A stretch of DNA of 64,000 nucleotides, from NCBI RefSeq assembly GCF_007109405.1, contig NZ_VJOY01000013.1, positions 36,095 through 100,094 on the forward strand, read 5' to 3'. Source of the stretch: Pseudomonas mangiferae. GTDB lineage: Bacteria; Pseudomonadota; Gammaproteobacteria; Pseudomonadales; Pseudomonadaceae. Positions 26,804 to 39,112 of this stretch are shown here, in pieces. The notes below the pieces were generated by a model, which was not told the origin of the DNA, made no database searches, and saw only the letters and a list, made by a program, of their open reading frames with translations. A program made the position numbers and the translations under genes. Position 1 is the stretch's first letter; the number at the start of each line of letters is the position of its first letter.

Positions 26804-27511
26804 TCAGTCGATGCGTTCGAACTTCAAGTCCCAGACGCCATGGCCCAGGCGCTCGCCGCGGCGTTCGAACTTGGTCACCGGGCGTTCCTCCGGGCGCGGC
26901 ACGTAGGTGCCGTCGGCGGCGCGGTTGCGGTACCCGGGCGCCGCGTTCATCACCTCCAGCATGTGCTCGGCATAGGGCGCCCAGTCGGTGGCCATGTGCA
27001 GCACCCCGCCGACCCGCAGCTTCTGCCGCACCAGCTCGGCGAAGGCCGGCTGGACGATGCGCCGCTTGTGGTGGCGGGACTTGTGCCAGGGGTCGGGGAA
27101 AAACAGCAGCAGGCGCTCCAGGCCGCCGTCGGGCACGCAGTCTCGCAGCACTTCCAGGGCGTCGCAGCTGTACACCCGCACGTTCTGCAGGTCTTGGGCG
27201 AGCAGGCCGCTGAGCAGCGCGCCGACGCCTGGCTTGTGCACTTCCACGCCGATGAAGTCCTGCTCCGGCGCGGCGGCGGCCATCTCCAGCAGGGACTGGC
27301 CCATGCCGAAGCCGATCTCCACGGTCAGCGGCGCGCGCCGGCCGAACACCTCGGCGAAATCCCGGCGACCGTCCTCCAGGGCCAGGCCGAAGCGCGGCCA
27401 GCCGCGGTCGAGGCCGCGCTGCTGGCCTTCGGTCATGCGGCCGGCGCGCATCACGAAGCTCTTGATGGTCCGGTGCGGGCGTGCCTCGGGCTGCACGTGT
27501 GGGTCGCTCAT
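26804..27511 (-). CDS. trmB: tRNA (guanine-N7-)-methyltransferase
   Basis: A 235-aa SAM enzyme forming m7G46 in tRNA variable loops. [15 protein letters not shown] binds [20 protein letters not shown] is the TrmB catalytic signature; the [10 protein letters not shown] segment is conserved. ATG at 27511. It lies 55 bp after thiG in a thiS-thiG-trmB run. Confidence 0.97.
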   Translation of the reverse strand: MSDPHVQPEARPHRTIKSFVMRAGRMTEGQQRGLDRGWPRFGLALEDGRRDFAEVFGRRAPLTVEIGFGMGQSLLEMAAAAPEQDFIGVEVHKPGVGALLSGLLAQDLQNVRVYSCDALEVLRDCVPDGGLERLLLFFPDPWHKSRHHKRRIVQPAFAELVRQKLRVGGVLHMATDWAPYAEHMLEVMNAAPGYRNRAADGTYVPRPEERPVTKFERRGERLGHGVWDLKFERID

Positions 27512-27566
27512 GGAAAACCTGTCTAGTGAATGCGCAACGCGGGGCGGCCATCCGCCCTGCGGAAAA

Positions 27567-28361
27567 TCAGCGGACCAGCCCGTCCAGCGGCGAGGAGGCG
27601 CTGGCGTAGAGCTTCTTCGGCATGCGCCCGGCCAGGTAGGCCAGGCGCCCGGCGATGATCGCGTGCTGCATCGCCGCGCCCATCATCACCGGGTCGCCGG
27701 CATGGGCGATGGCGCTGTTCATCAGCACCCCGTCGCAGCCCAGCTCCATGGCGATGGTGGCGTCGGAGGCGGTGCCGACCCCGGCGTCCACCAGCACCGG
27801 CACCTTGGCTTCCTCCAGGATGATCCGCAGGTTGTAGGGGTTGCAGATGCCCAGGCCGGTGCCGATCAGCCCGGCCAGGGGCATCACCGCGATGCAGCCC
27901 ATGTCGGCGAGCTGGCGGGCGATGATCGGGTCGTCGCTGGTGTAGACCATCACGTCGAAGCCATCGGCCACCAGGGTCTCGGCGGCGCGCAGGGTCTCGA
28001 TGACGTTGGGGAACAGGGTCTTCTGGTCGGCCAGCACTTCCAGCTTGACCAGCGAGTGGCCGTCCAGCAGCTCCCGCGCCAGGCGGCAGGTGCGCACGGC
28101 CTCGGCGGCGTCGAAGCAGCCGGCGGTGTTGGGCAGGATGGTGTAGCGGTCCGGCGGGATCACGTCCAGCAGGTTGGGCTCGCCGGGGTTCTGGCCGATG
28201 TTGGTGCGGCGCACCGCGACCGTGACGATCTCCGCGCCGCTGGCTTCGATGGCTCGGCGGGTCTCGTCCAGGTCCTTGTACTTGCCGGTGCCCACCAGCA
28301 GGCGCGAGCCGTAGGTCCGGCCGGCCAGGGTGAAAGGCTTGTCGCGCAGAACGTCGCTCAT
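27567..28361 (-). CDS. thiG: Thiazole synthase
   Basis: A 264-aa TIM-barrel enzyme that assembles the thiazole phosphate of thiamine from deoxyxylulose phosphate, an iminoglycine source and the ThiS thiocarboxylate. The Schiff-base lysine is Lys106 in SLVKLEVL. The phosphate-binding [20 protein letters not shown] region is intact. It follows thiS by 48 bp. Confidence 0.97.
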   Translation of the reverse strand: MSDVLRDKPFTLAGRTYGSRLLVGTGKYKDLDETRRAIEASGAEIVTVAVRRTNIGQNPGEPNLLDVIPPDRYTILPNTAGCFDAAEAVRTCRLARELLDGHSLVKLEVLADQKTLFPNVIETLRAAETLVADGFDVMVYTSDDPIIARQLADMGCIAVMPLAGLIGTGLGICNPYNLRIILEEAKVPVLVDAGVGTASDATIAMELGCDGVLMNSAIAHAGDPVMMGAAMQHAIIAGRLAYLAGRMPKKLYASASSPLDGLVR

Positions 28362-28409
28362 CGGGGAAACCTCCAGTGCAGGGGACGGGGGAAGACCAGG
28401 CCGTCGGCC

Positions 28410-28610
28410 CTAGCCGCCGCCGATGGCATGCACCACTTCGACGCGGTCGCCTTCGCGAAGCACCGTAGTGGCGTGCTGGCTGCGCGGCACGATGTCCAGA
28501 TTGAGTTCGACCGCGACGCGGCGGCCCACCAGTTGCAGGCGTTCGAGCAGGCCGGCGACAGGCTCGCCATCGGGCAACTCGAAAGGTTCACCGTTCAACT
28601 GGATGCGCAT
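28410..28610 (-). CDS. thiS: Sulfur-carrier protein ThiS
   Basis: A 66-aa ubiquitin-fold protein that carries sulfur as a C-terminal thiocarboxylate for thiazole synthesis. It begins MRIQLNGEPFELPDG and ends in AIGGG, so the required terminal glycine pair is present. It is directly upstream of thiG. Confidence 0.93.
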   Translation of the reverse strand: MRIQLNGEPFELPDGEPVAGLLERLQLVGRRVAVELNLDIVPRSQHATTVLREGDRVEVVHAIGGG

Positions 28611-28696
28611 GACGGACGGTCACAACTGTGAGGGGGTCGGCATTCTAGCCCCGAACGCGGCGGATGACCAAGGCCGCGGGCGGCCTCCGGTCGCCC

Positions 28697-29068
28697 TCAG
28701 GCCAGGCGCCAGGCGCACAGCCCCAGGCAAGCCCAGCCCACCAGGAACGCCACTCCGCCGATCGGGGTAATCATGCCCAGGCGGCCGATACCGCTCAGGG
28801 TCAGGGCATAGAGGCTGCCGGAGAACAGCAGCACGCCCACCGCGAAGGCGCCGCCGGCGATCCCCAGGGTGCGGCTCGGGACGTGCAGGGCCAGCAGGCC
28901 GACCCCCAGCAGCGCCAGGGCATGCACCAGCTGGTACTGCACACCGGTGTGGAACACCGCCAGGTACTCGGCGCTCAGGCGGCTGCGCAGACCGTGGGCG
29001 GCAAAGGCGCCGAGGGCGACACCGGTAAAGCCGGCGAATGCCGCCAGCAGCAGGAACAGACGGGCCAT
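28697..29068 (-). CDS. DUF423 inner-membrane protein
   Basis: A 123-aa protein with four hydrophobic helices and the DUF423 signature GALGAFAAHGL-type start (GVALGAFAAHGLRSRLS), followed by QYQLVHALALL. Function unknown. ATG at 29068; longer frames are shadow. It is divergent from mtgA. Confidence 0.9.
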   Translation of the reverse strand: MARLFLLLAAFAGFTGVALGAFAAHGLRSRLSAEYLAVFHTGVQYQLVHALALLGVGLLALHVPSRTLGIAGGAFAVGVLLFSGSLYALTLSGIGRLGMITPIGGVAFLVGWACLGLCAWRLA

Positions 29069-29150
29069 GATCACTCCGGTACGGGCCGGCCATGCCGGCG
29101 GAAGACGGGTCGTGTGCCACCCCGAACGGCGGCGGGCGACGTGCGGTCTG

Positions 29151-29156
29151 TATAAT
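29151..29156 (+). promoter_or_regulatory. -10 element of mtgA
   Basis: A perfect TATAAT lies 29 bp before the mtgA ATG in the divergent gap with DUF423. No clear -35 is visible. Confidence 0.5.
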
Positions 29157-29185
29157 GGCCCGCTTCCGCAGCCCAGGCCAAGCGC

Positions 29186-29917
29186 ATGATCCGCACCCTG
29201 TTCCGCCGCCTGTTCAAGGTCCTCGCCTGGTTCGCCGCCGGTTCGGCGCTGGTGGTGCTGGCGCTGCGCTGGATACCGCCGCCGGGCAGCGCGCTGATGC
29301 TGGAGCGCAAGGTGGAATCCTGGGTCGACGGCACCCCGGTGGAGCTGCGCCGGGACTGGCGCCCCTGGCGCGAACTGCCGGACGACCTGAAGATCGCGGT
29401 GATCGCCGCCGAGGACCAGAAGTTCGCCGAGCACTGGGGCTTCGACGTCGGCGCCATCCGCGCCGCCATGGCCCACAACGAACGCGGCGGCACCCTGCGG
29501 GGCGCCAGCACCCTGAGCCAGCAGGTGGCGAAGAACCTGTTCCTCTGGTCCGACCGCAGCTGGCTGCGCAAGGGCCTGGAGGTCTGGTTCACCGCGCTGA
29601 TCGAGCTGTTCTGGTCGAAGCAGCGGATTCTCGAGGTCTACCTGAACAGCGTCGAATGGGGCGACGGCGTGTTCGGCGCGGAAGCCGCCGCCCGCTATCA
29701 CTTCGGTGTCGGCGCGCCCTACCTGTCCGCCCAGCAGGCCTGCCTGTTGGCGGCGGTACTGCCCAACCCCCGGGAATGGAGCCCCAGCCGCCCCGGCGCC
29801 TACGTCGCGCGCCGTGCCGGCTGGATCCGCCGGCAGAGCTATCAGTTGGGCGGTAGCCACTACCTCGACCAACTGCGCCCCCGCTACCCGGACGCCTGGC
29901 CCCAGGCCCTGCGCTGA
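29186..29917 (+). CDS. mtgA: Monofunctional peptidoglycan glycosyltransferase
   Basis: A 243-aa glycosyltransferase-51 enzyme polymerising lipid II into glycan strands. One N-terminal transmembrane anchor (about 10-30) precedes the catalytic motif IAAEDQKFAEHWGFD, whose Glu is the general base. GASTLSQQVAKNLFLW and KQRILEVYLNSVEWG are the conserved motifs 2 and 3. No transpeptidase domain. Confidence 0.96.
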   Translation: MIRTLFRRLFKVLAWFAAGSALVVLALRWIPPPGSALMLERKVESWVDGTPVELRRDWRPWRELPDDLKIAVIAAEDQKFAEHWGFDVGAIRAAMAHNERGGTLRGASTLSQQVAKNLFLWSDRSWLRKGLEVWFTALIELFWSKQRILEVYLNSVEWGDGVFGAEAAARYHFGVGAPYLSAQQACLLAAVLPNPREWSPSRPGAYVARRAGWIRRQSYQLGGSHYLDQLRPRYPDAWPQALR

Positions 29918-29937
29918 CGCGCCGATCCGCAGGCATG

Positions 29938-29964
29938 AAAAAGCCGCCTCCAGGGCGGCTTTTT
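29938..29964. terminator. Bidirectional terminator between mtgA and rpoH
   Basis: AAAAAGCCGCC-TCCAG-GGCGGCTTTTT has a stem with A/T tracts on both sides, so it serves both convergent genes. Confidence 0.95.
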
Positions 29965-29987
29965 CGTCGGGCGCGAACCCGGTTCGC

Positions 29988-30842
29988 TTACGCCTGAATG
30001 AAGCCTTTCAGCTTGTTCATGGCGTTCTTCTCCAACTGGCGAATGCGCTCGGCGGAGACGTTGTACTTCGCCGCCAGGTCGTGCAGGGTCGCTTTCTCCT
30101 CCGCCAGCCAGCGCTGGTAGAGAATGTCGCGGCTGCGCGCATCCAGCCCTTCCAAAGCCTCGTGCAGGTTGGCGTTGGCGCTGTCGCTCCAGTCCGCTTC
30201 CTCCAGCTGGCGTGCCGGGTCGTAGCGATGATCTTCCAGGTAATGGGCGGGCGACTGGTAGGCCGCGTCGTCGTCGGCATCCGCCGCCGGATCGAACGCC
30301 ATGTCCTGGCCGGTGAGCCGGCTTTCCATCTCCCGCACCTCGTGGGGCTCGACCCCCAGGGTCTGGGCGACCGCATTGACTTCGTCGTTGTTCAGCCAGG
30401 CCAGCCGCTTCTTCTGGCTGCGCAGGTTGAAGAACAGCTTGCGCTGGGCCTTGGTGGTGGCCACCTTGACGATGCGCCAGTTGCGCAGGATGAACTCGTG
30501 GATCTCGGCCTTGATCCAGTGCACGGCGAAGGACACCAGGCGCACGCCCATCTCCGGATTGAAGCGCTTCACGGCCTTCATCAGGCCGACGTTGCCTTCC
30601 TGGATCAGGTCGGCCTGGGCCAGGCCGTAGCCGGCGTAGCTGCGGGCGATGTGCACGACGAAGCGCAGGTGCGCCATCACCATCTGCCGGGCCGCTTCCA
30701 GGTCCTGATGGTAGAAGAGGCTTTCGGCCAGTTCGCGCTCCTGCTCGACGCTCAGCAGCGGGATGCTGTTGACCGCGTGCACGTAGGCTTCGAGATTGGC
30801 TCCCGGCGCCAGGGCATAGACAGGTTGCAATGAAGTGGTCAT
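29988..30842 (-). CDS. rpoH: RNA polymerase heat-shock sigma factor (sigma-32)
   Basis: A 284-aa sigma-70-family factor. The region 2 motif is [20 protein letters not shown]. The sigma-32-specific RpoH box appears as [15 protein letters not shown], and the region 4.2 helix-turn-helix is [23 protein letters not shown] at 30842 ([18 protein letters not shown]). The long upstream frame is non-coding. It directs transcription of chaperone and protease genes on heat shock. Confidence 0.98.
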   Translation of the reverse strand: MTTSLQPVYALAPGANLEAYVHAVNSIPLLSVEQERELAESLFYHQDLEAARQMVMAHLRFVVHIARSYAGYGLAQADLIQEGNVGLMKAVKRFNPEMGVRLVSFAVHWIKAEIHEFILRNWRIVKVATTKAQRKLFFNLRSQKKRLAWLNNDEVNAVAQTLGVEPHEVREMESRLTGQDMAFDPAADADDDAAYQSPAHYLEDHRYDPARQLEEADWSDSANANLHEALEGLDARSRDILYQRWLAEEKATLHDLAAKYNVSAERIRQLEKNAMNKLKGFIQA

Positions 30843-30872
30843 GCGAATCCTCCGATTCACGAAACGGTCCGC

Positions 30873-30899
30873 AGTGTAGCATCGCCCCTTGGGCGGCAA
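30873..30899 (-). promoter_or_regulatory. Candidate rpoH promoter
   Basis: Read on the minus strand, TTGCCG (30899-30894) and TACACT (30878-30873) are spaced by 15 bp, ending about 30 bp before the rpoH ATG. A GGAACTT (around 30911-30917) farther upstream resembles an AlgU-type -35, but no matching -10 was found. Confidence 0.35.
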
Positions 30900-30968
30900 C
30901 ACGGCTGGAAAAGTTCCTTTACAGATAGTGCCTATCGACCCTGTCGATGACGGCTCCAACCCAACGGT

Positions 30969-31975
30969 TCAGCGAGGCGCCAGTTCGCTCAGGTGCCGCG
31001 CCACCGCCAGCCAGGCGCCGATGTAGCCGAGGAACACCGCCCCCAGCAGCAGCGACAGGCCGTCGCCCATGGGCACACCGGTCAGGGCGAAGTCGCTGCC
31101 ATACAGCCCGGCCAGGCGGATCACCGCGTCGTTCAGCCAGTGTAGCCCGTAGGCCAGCACCAGCCAGGACAGCAGCCCGGCGCCGACGCCGTACAGCGCG
31201 CCCATATAAAGGAAGGGACGTCGCACGTAGCCATCCGTTCCGCCTACCAGCTTGATGACCTCGATTTCGTTGCGGCGATTCTCGATGTGCAGGCGGATGG
31301 TGTTGCCGATCACCAGCAGCAGCGCCAGCACCAGCAGCACGGTGAGGCCGAAGATGAAGCGGTCGCCCAGGGTGAGAATCGCCCCCAGGCGCTCCACCCA
31401 GACCAGGTCCAGCTGGGCCTGCTGCACCTGGGGCATGTCCGCCAGGCGGGTGCGCAGGGCTTCCAGGCCGGCCTTGTCGAGAGTCGCCGGGGTCACCAGG
31501 ATCACCCCGGGCAGCGGGTTCTCCGGCAGCTCCTTGAGGGCCTGGCCGAGGCCGGAGTCCTGCTGGAATTCCGCCAGGGCGCGCTCGCGGCTGATCCATT
31601 CCGCCTCCGCCACGTCCGGCAGGGCGGCGATCTCGTCGCGCAGGCGCTGGCCGTCCTGCTCGCCGGCGTCCAGTTGCAGGTAGAGGGAAATCTGCGCCGC
31701 CCGCTGCCAGGAACCGGCCAACCGCTCGACGTTGGTCAGCAGCAGCGACAGGCCCATGGGCAGGGACAGGGCGATGGCCATCACCAGGCAAGTGAAGAAG
31801 CTGCCGATGGGCTGCCGACCCAGGCGCCGCAGGCTGTCCAGCAGGCTGGCGCGGTGGCTTTCCAGCCAGGCGTGGAACAGCTGGCCGAAGCTGGGGCCGT
31901 CGTCCTTGTGTTCGGGTTTGCGTGGTGCGCCGCCGACCCGCTCGGCGGGCTGCGGCGAGGGTTCGCGGGTGGCGC

Positions 31976-31979
<4 letters not shown>
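30969..31979 (-). CDS. ftsX: Cell-division ABC-like protein FtsX
   Basis: A 336-aa inner-membrane component of FtsEX, which couples ATP hydrolysis to periplasmic amidase activation at the septum. It has a cytoplasmic N-terminus, a first transmembrane helix near 60-85, a periplasmic domain of about 120 residues, then three more helices. NRRNEIEVIKLVGGTDGYVRRPFLYMGA is the FtsX signature. Its start overlaps the ftsE stop (ATGA). Confidence 0.96.
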
Positions 31980-32647
<668 letters not shown>

Positions 32648-32700
32648 GACGGGGCCTGACCTCGGCTGGTTGTACGGATGGCGGGGCGGGACGGCGCCAC

Positions 32701-34338
<1,638 letters not shown>

Positions 34339-34484
34339 GGGTCGCTTGCATCTCAAGGGGGCGCTCGCGCCGGGCCTGGCCCGGCCTGCATCGCCGCCCC
34401 GTAAAAGGATGGGGTATCCTAGCACCTCTTTCGCCCGGCGGCGCCATGGCTGCCCCGGGCCGTCCAGAAGGTCCCTGATCACCC

Positions 34485-35840
34485 ATGAATGTCACCGCCC
34501 GCCGCCTGGCTGGCCTGCTGCTCGGCACGCTGTGCGTGCCTTCGCTGGCCAGTGCTTCCGACCCGCAAGCCACCCATGAATTCAGCCTGGACAACGGCCT
34601 CAAGGTAATCGTCCGAGAAGACCACCGGGCCCCGGTGGTAGTTTCCCAGCTCTGGTACAAAGTCGGCTCCAGCTACGAGACGCCCGGCCAGACCGGCCTG
34701 TCCCACGCCCTGGAACACATGATGTTCAAGGGCAGCAGCAAGATGGGCCCCGGCGAGGCGTCCCGGGTGCTGCGCGACCTCGGCGCCGAGGAAAACGCCT
34801 TCACCAGCGACGACTACACCGCCTTCTACCAGGTCCTGGCTCGCGACCGCCTGCCGGTGGCCCTGGAGCTGGAGGCCGACCGCCTGGCCAGCCTGGCCCT
34901 GCCCGCCGACGAGTTCGAGCGGGAGATCGAGGTGATCAAGGAAGAGCGCCGCCTGCGCACCGACGACAAGCCCGGCGCCCTCGCCTTCGAGCGCTTCAAC
35001 GCCATGGCCTACCCCGCCAGCGGCTACCACACGCCCACCATCGGCTGGATGGAAGACCTCAAGCGGATGAAGATCGAGGAGCTGCGCACCTGGCACGAAG
35101 CCTGGTACGCGCCCAACAACGCCACCCTGGTGCTGGTGGGCGACCTCACCGAGGCCGACGCCAGGCAACTGGTGCAGCACTACTTCGGCGCCATCCCCAG
35201 CCGCCCGACGCCGCCGGCCAAGAAGCCCCTGGAACTCCCCGAGCCGGGCGAGCGGCGTACCGTGCTGCACCTGAAGACCCAGCTGCCGAGCCTGCTGTTC
35301 GGCTTCAACGTGCCGGGGCTCGCCACCGCCGCCGCGCCCCGCGAGGCCCAGGCCCTGCGCCTGATCGCGGCGCTGCTGGACGGCGGCTACAGCGCGCGCC
35401 TGCCGTCGCGCCTGGAACGCGGCGAGGAACTGGTGAGCGGTGCCTCCGCCAACTACGACGCCTTCACCCGCGGCGACAGCCTGTTCGTGCTCAGCGCCAC
35501 CCCCAATGCCCAGAAAGGCAAGACCCTGGAGCAGGTGGAAGCCGGCCTCTGGCGCCTGCTGGACGACCTGAAGCAGACCCCGCCCAGCGCCGAGGAGCTG
35601 GAACGGGTGCGCGCCCAGGTGATCGCCGGGCTGGTCTACGAGCGCGACTCCATCACCAGCCAGGCCACCACCATCGGCCAGCTGGAGACCGTCGGCCTGT
35701 CCTGGAAGCTGATGGACGAGGAGCTCAGCGCCCTGGAGGCGGTGACCCCGGCCGACGTCCAGGCCGCCGCCCGCACCTACTTCACCCGCTCGCGCCTGAG
35801 CGTCGCCCACATCCTGCCCGAGGAGGCGTCCCATGACTGA
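34485..35840 (+). CDS. M16 zinc peptidase (active subunit)
   Basis: A 451-aa secreted or periplasmic peptidase with a signal peptide cleaved after LASA (about residue 24). The inverted zinc motif is H74-A-L-E77-H78, with a downstream Glu in EIEVIKEERR. It ends by overlapping the next M16 gene by 8 bp. M16 enzymes of this two-gene type work as a pair of active and inactive subunits that degrade peptides. Confidence 0.92.
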   Translation: MNVTARRLAGLLLGTLCVPSLASASDPQATHEFSLDNGLKVIVREDHRAPVVVSQLWYKVGSSYETPGQTGLSHALEHMMFKGSSKMGPGEASRVLRDLGAEENAFTSDDYTAFYQVLARDRLPVALELEADRLASLALPADEFEREIEVIKEERRLRTDDKPGALAFERFNAMAYPASGYHTPTIGWMEDLKRMKIEELRTWHEAWYAPNNATLVLVGDLTEADARQLVQHYFGAIPSRPTPPAKKPLELPEPGERRTVLHLKTQLPSLLFGFNVPGLATAAAPREAQALRLIAALLDGGYSARLPSRLERGEELVSGASANYDAFTRGDSLFVLSATPNAQKGKTLEQVEAGLWRLLDDLKQTPPSAEELERVRAQVIAGLVYERDSITSQATTIGQLETVGLSWKLMDEELSALEAVTPADVQAAARTYFTRSRLSVAHILPEEASHD

Positions 35841-37299
35841 GCGCACCGCCCTGCGTCGCGGCCTGCTCGGCCTCACCCCGCTGCTGCTGGGCGCCCTGCT
35901 GGGCGTCGCGGCGCCCGGCGCCCTGGCCGAGCCCGTCGCCCGGCCGGCCCTGGAATCCCTCGCCGCGCTCAACGGCCAGGCCCCCGCCCGGCGCACCCTG
36001 GACATCCAGAGCTGGCGCACCGCCGAAGGCGCCCGGGTGCTGTTCGTGCCGGCCCCGGAACTGCCGATGTTCGACCTGCGCCTGACTTTCGCCGCCGGCA
36101 GCGCCCAGGACGGCGACGCGCCCGGCCTCGCCCTGCTGACCAACGCCATGCTCAACGAAGGCGTGCCGGGCAAGGACGTCACCGCCATCGCCCAGGGCTT
36201 CGAGGGCCTCGGTGCCCAGTTCGGCAACGGCGCCTACCGCGACATGGCGGTGGTCTCCCTGCGCAGCCTGAGCGCCGCCGACAAGCGCGACGCCGCCCTC
36301 GACCTGTTTACCCGGGTCATCGGCCAGCCCACCTTCCCCGAGGACTCCCTGGCGCGGATCAAGAACCAGATGCTCGCCAGCTTCGAGTTCCAGAAGAAGA
36401 ACCCCGGCAAGCTGGCCGGCGATGCGCTGTTCGCCCGGCTCTACGGCGACCACCCCTATGCCCACCCCAGCGACGGCGACGAGAAGTCCGTGCCGGCCAT
36501 CGGCGTCGAGCGCCTGCGGGCCTTCCACGCCAAGGCCTACGCCGCCGGCAACGTGGTCATCGCCCTGGTGGGCGACCTGGACCGTTCCCGCGCCGAGGCC
36601 ATCGCCGCCCAGGTCTCCAAGGCCCTGCCCAAGGGCCCGGCGCTGCCGCGGCTGCCCGCGCCCAAGGCGCCCGAGGCCGGCACCCAGCACATCGAGTTCC
36701 CCTCCAGCCAGACCCACCTGATGCTGGCGGAACTGGGCATCGAGCGGAACGACCCGGACTGGCCGGCCCTGTACCTGGGCAACCAGATCCTCGGCGGCGG
36801 CGGCTTCGGCACCCGGCTGATGGAGGAGGTGCGGGAGAAACGCGGCCTGACCTACGGCGTGTACTCCGGCTTCACCGGCATGCAGGCCCGCGGGCCGTTC
36901 CTGATCACCCTGCAGACCCGCGCCGAACTCAGCGAGAACACCCTGGGCCTGGTGCGCACGATCCTGGCCGATTACCTGGCCGGGGGTCCCACCCAGAAGG
37001 AGCTGAACGACGCCAAGCGCGAAACCGCCGGCAGCTTCCCGCTGTCCACCGCCAGTAACGCCGATATCGTCGGCCAGCTCGGCGCCATCGGTTTCTACGA
37101 CTTGCCGTTGACCTACCTGGAGGACTTCATGGCCAAGGTCCAGGCGTTGAGCGTGGCGGACGTGAAGGCGGCAATGGCGCGCCACCTCGACCCGAACGCG
37201 CTGGTGATCGTCACCGTGGGCCCGAAGGTGGCGCAGCAGCCGCTGCCGGCGCCCACCGAAAAGCCTCTCGAACAACCCCTCGCGGTCCCGGAACACTGA
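35833..37299 (+). CDS. M16 peptidase-like protein (non-catalytic partner)
   Basis: A 488-aa protein with an N-terminal signal peptide (cleaved near ALA-E, about residue 33) and the M16 fold. The HxxEH position reads LALLTNAML, so zinc cannot be bound in the usual way. The C-terminal RxxxY-type segment LMEEVREKRGLTYGVYSGF, which contacts substrate in M16 pairs, is retained. It overlaps the active partner gene and is itself coupled to rsmD by TGATG. Confidence 0.92.
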   Translation: MTERTALRRGLLGLTPLLLGALLGVAAPGALAEPVARPALESLAALNGQAPARRTLDIQSWRTAEGARVLFVPAPELPMFDLRLTFAAGSAQDGDAPGLALLTNAMLNEGVPGKDVTAIAQGFEGLGAQFGNGAYRDMAVVSLRSLSAADKRDAALDLFTRVIGQPTFPEDSLARIKNQMLASFEFQKKNPGKLAGDALFARLYGDHPYAHPSDGDEKSVPAIGVERLRAFHAKAYAAGNVVIALVGDLDRSRAEAIAAQVSKALPKGPALPRLPAPKAPEAGTQHIEFPSSQTHLMLAELGIERNDPDWPALYLGNQILGGGGFGTRLMEEVREKRGLTYGVYSGFTGMQARGPFLITLQTRAELSENTLGLVRTILADYLAGGPTQKELNDAKRETAGSFPLSTASNADIVGQLGAIGFYDLPLTYLEDFMAKVQALSVADVKAAMARHLDPNALVIVTVGPKVAQQPLPAPTEKPLEQPLAVPEH

Positions 37300-37904
37300 T
37301 GCGCGGCCAGACGGTCAAGCCGGCCAAGGCGCCGGCCAAGCCCCACGGCGGCGAGGGCTCGTTGCGGATCATCGGGGGCGAATGGCGCAGCCGGCGCTTC
37401 GCCTTTCCCAACGGGCCGGGCCTGCGGCCCACTCCGGACCGGGTGCGCGAAACGCTGTTCAACTGGCTGGCGCCGCACATCGAGGCGGCGCGGGTACTGG
37501 ACGCCTTTGCCGGCAGCGGCGCGCTGTTCCTCGAGGCGCTGTCCCGGGGCGCCGGCCAGGCCCTGGCCCTGGACACCAACGGAGAGGCCCTGGCGGCCCT
37601 GCGCAAGCACCTGGACACCCTCGGCTGCCCCCGCGGCCAGGTGGTCCAGGGCGACGCCCTGCGCTACCTGGAGAACCAGCCGGCGCAGCCTTTCGACGTG
37701 GTGTTCCTCGACCCGCCGTTCCACCAGAACCTGCTGCAGACCGCCTGCGAATCGCTGGAAAACCGCGGCTGGCTGGCGGACCATGCCTGGATCTACAGCG
37801 AGAGCGAGGCCCCACCCTCCACCCTGGGGCTGCCGGGCGCCTGGCGCCTGCACCGGGAGAAACAGGCGGGCCACGTCCACTACGCCCTGTGGGAACGGGG
37901 CTGA
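37299..37904 (+). CDS. rsmD: 16S rRNA (guanine966-N2)-methyltransferase
   Basis: A 201-aa SAM enzyme. The RsmD pattern is RIIGGEWRSRRFAF, then RPTPDRVRETLFNWL, motif I VLDAFAGSGALFLEALSRGA and the catalytic DPPF in VVFLDPPFHQNLL. The start codon overlaps the preceding stop. Confidence 0.96.
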   Translation: MRGQTVKPAKAPAKPHGGEGSLRIIGGEWRSRRFAFPNGPGLRPTPDRVRETLFNWLAPHIEAARVLDAFAGSGALFLEALSRGAGQALALDTNGEALAALRKHLDTLGCPRGQVVQGDALRYLENQPAQPFDVVFLDPPFHQNLLQTACESLENRGWLADHAWIYSESEAPPSTLGLPGAWRLHREKQAGHVHYALWERG

Positions 37905-38059
37905 GGCCGACCTCCCGCGTACCGGCCGCGCGCGAGCCGGACCGCGCACCACCGGGCTGAGCCGGCTGAACACCGGCCTTCCCTGGCGAACCGACAGGCC
38001 GCGACCCCTTCAGGATGACGGGCGCCGGCCCGTCGCTCGCTTCATTTTCGGAACACCCG

Positions 38060-39064
38060 ATGCCCGACGCCGCTTCCGCCCCCTTCCGCCCCGCCTGGTG
38101 GCTGCCAGGGCCGCACCTGCAGACCCTGTGGTCGCCGTTCTGCCGGCCCGCGCCGCGCCTGGAACGGCAGCGCGAGCGCCTATGGCTGGCGGACGGCGAC
38201 TTCATCGACCTGGACTGGCACGGCGCGCACCGGGCCGATGCGCCCCTGGTGCTGGCGCTCCACGGCCTGACCGGCTCCTCCGCCTCGCTTTATGTGCTCG
38301 GCCTGCAAGAGGCCCTGGCGGCCCGCGGCTGGGCCAGCGTGGCGATCAACTGGCGCGGCTGTTCCGGCGAACCGAACCTGCTGCCGCGGGCCTACCATTC
38401 CGGCGCCAGCGACGACCTGGGCGAGGTGATCGAGCACCTGCAGGCGCGCCGGCCTCTGGCGCCGCTCTATGCGGTGGGCTATTCCCTGGGCGGCAACGTG
38501 CTGCTCAAGTACCTGGGCGAACGGGGCGCCGACTGCCCGTTGCAGGGGGCGGCGGCGGTGTCCGTGCCGTTCCGCCTGGACCAGTGCGCCGACCGCATCG
38601 GCAGCGGGTTCTCGCGGGTCTACCAGGCGCATTTCATGCGGGCCATGGCGGCCTACGTGCGGGACAAGCAGCGGCTGTTCGCCCACCAGGGCATGGCGGA
38701 CCGGCTGTCGGCCCTGGAGCGCCTGGGGCCCCTGGACGGGCTGCGTACCTTCTGGGAGTTCGACGGGCGCTTCACCGCCCCGCTGCACGGCTACCGCGAC
38801 GCCGAGGACTACTACCGGCGCGCGTCGAGCCGCTACTTCCTGGGGGCGATCCGCACGCCGACCCTGCTGATCCAGGCCCTGGACGACCCCTTCGTGTTCC
38901 GCCACAGCCTGCCGGAGCCGGGCGAGCTGTCGCCCAGCACCACCTTCGAGGCGCAGGCCCGGGGTGGGCACGTGGGATTCGTGGAGGGGTCGCCGCGGGC
39001 GCCGGGGTACTACCTGGAGCGGCGCATTCCGGCCTGGCTGGCGGCGGTGCACGGCGACGCCTGA
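38060..39064 (+). CDS. YheT-family alpha/beta hydrolase
   Basis: A 334-aa hydrolase. The YheT signature RPAWWLPGPHLQTLW is at the N-terminus. LALHGLTGSS contributes the oxyanion hole, and the nucleophile elbow is VGYSLGGNVLLKYLGE. The substrate is unknown, probably an ester. The ATG at 38060 is favoured over 38015, because the family begins close to the RPAWW block; both are in frame. Confidence 0.88.
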   Translation: MPDAASAPFRPAWWLPGPHLQTLWSPFCRPAPRLERQRERLWLADGDFIDLDWHGAHRADAPLVLALHGLTGSSASLYVLGLQEALAARGWASVAINWRGCSGEPNLLPRAYHSGASDDLGEVIEHLQARRPLAPLYAVGYSLGGNVLLKYLGERGADCPLQGAAAVSVPFRLDQCADRIGSGFSRVYQAHFMRAMAAYVRDKQRLFAHQGMADRLSALERLGPLDGLRTFWEFDGRFTAPLHGYRDAEDYYRRASSRYFLGAIRTPTLLIQALDDPFVFRHSLPEPGELSPSTTFEAQARGGHVGFVEGSPRAPGYYLERRIPAWLAAVHGDA

Positions 39065-39112
39065 GGCGTCGCGTCACGGTGAAGGCGGGGAGTCCGGCGG
39101 CGGCCCGCCGGG

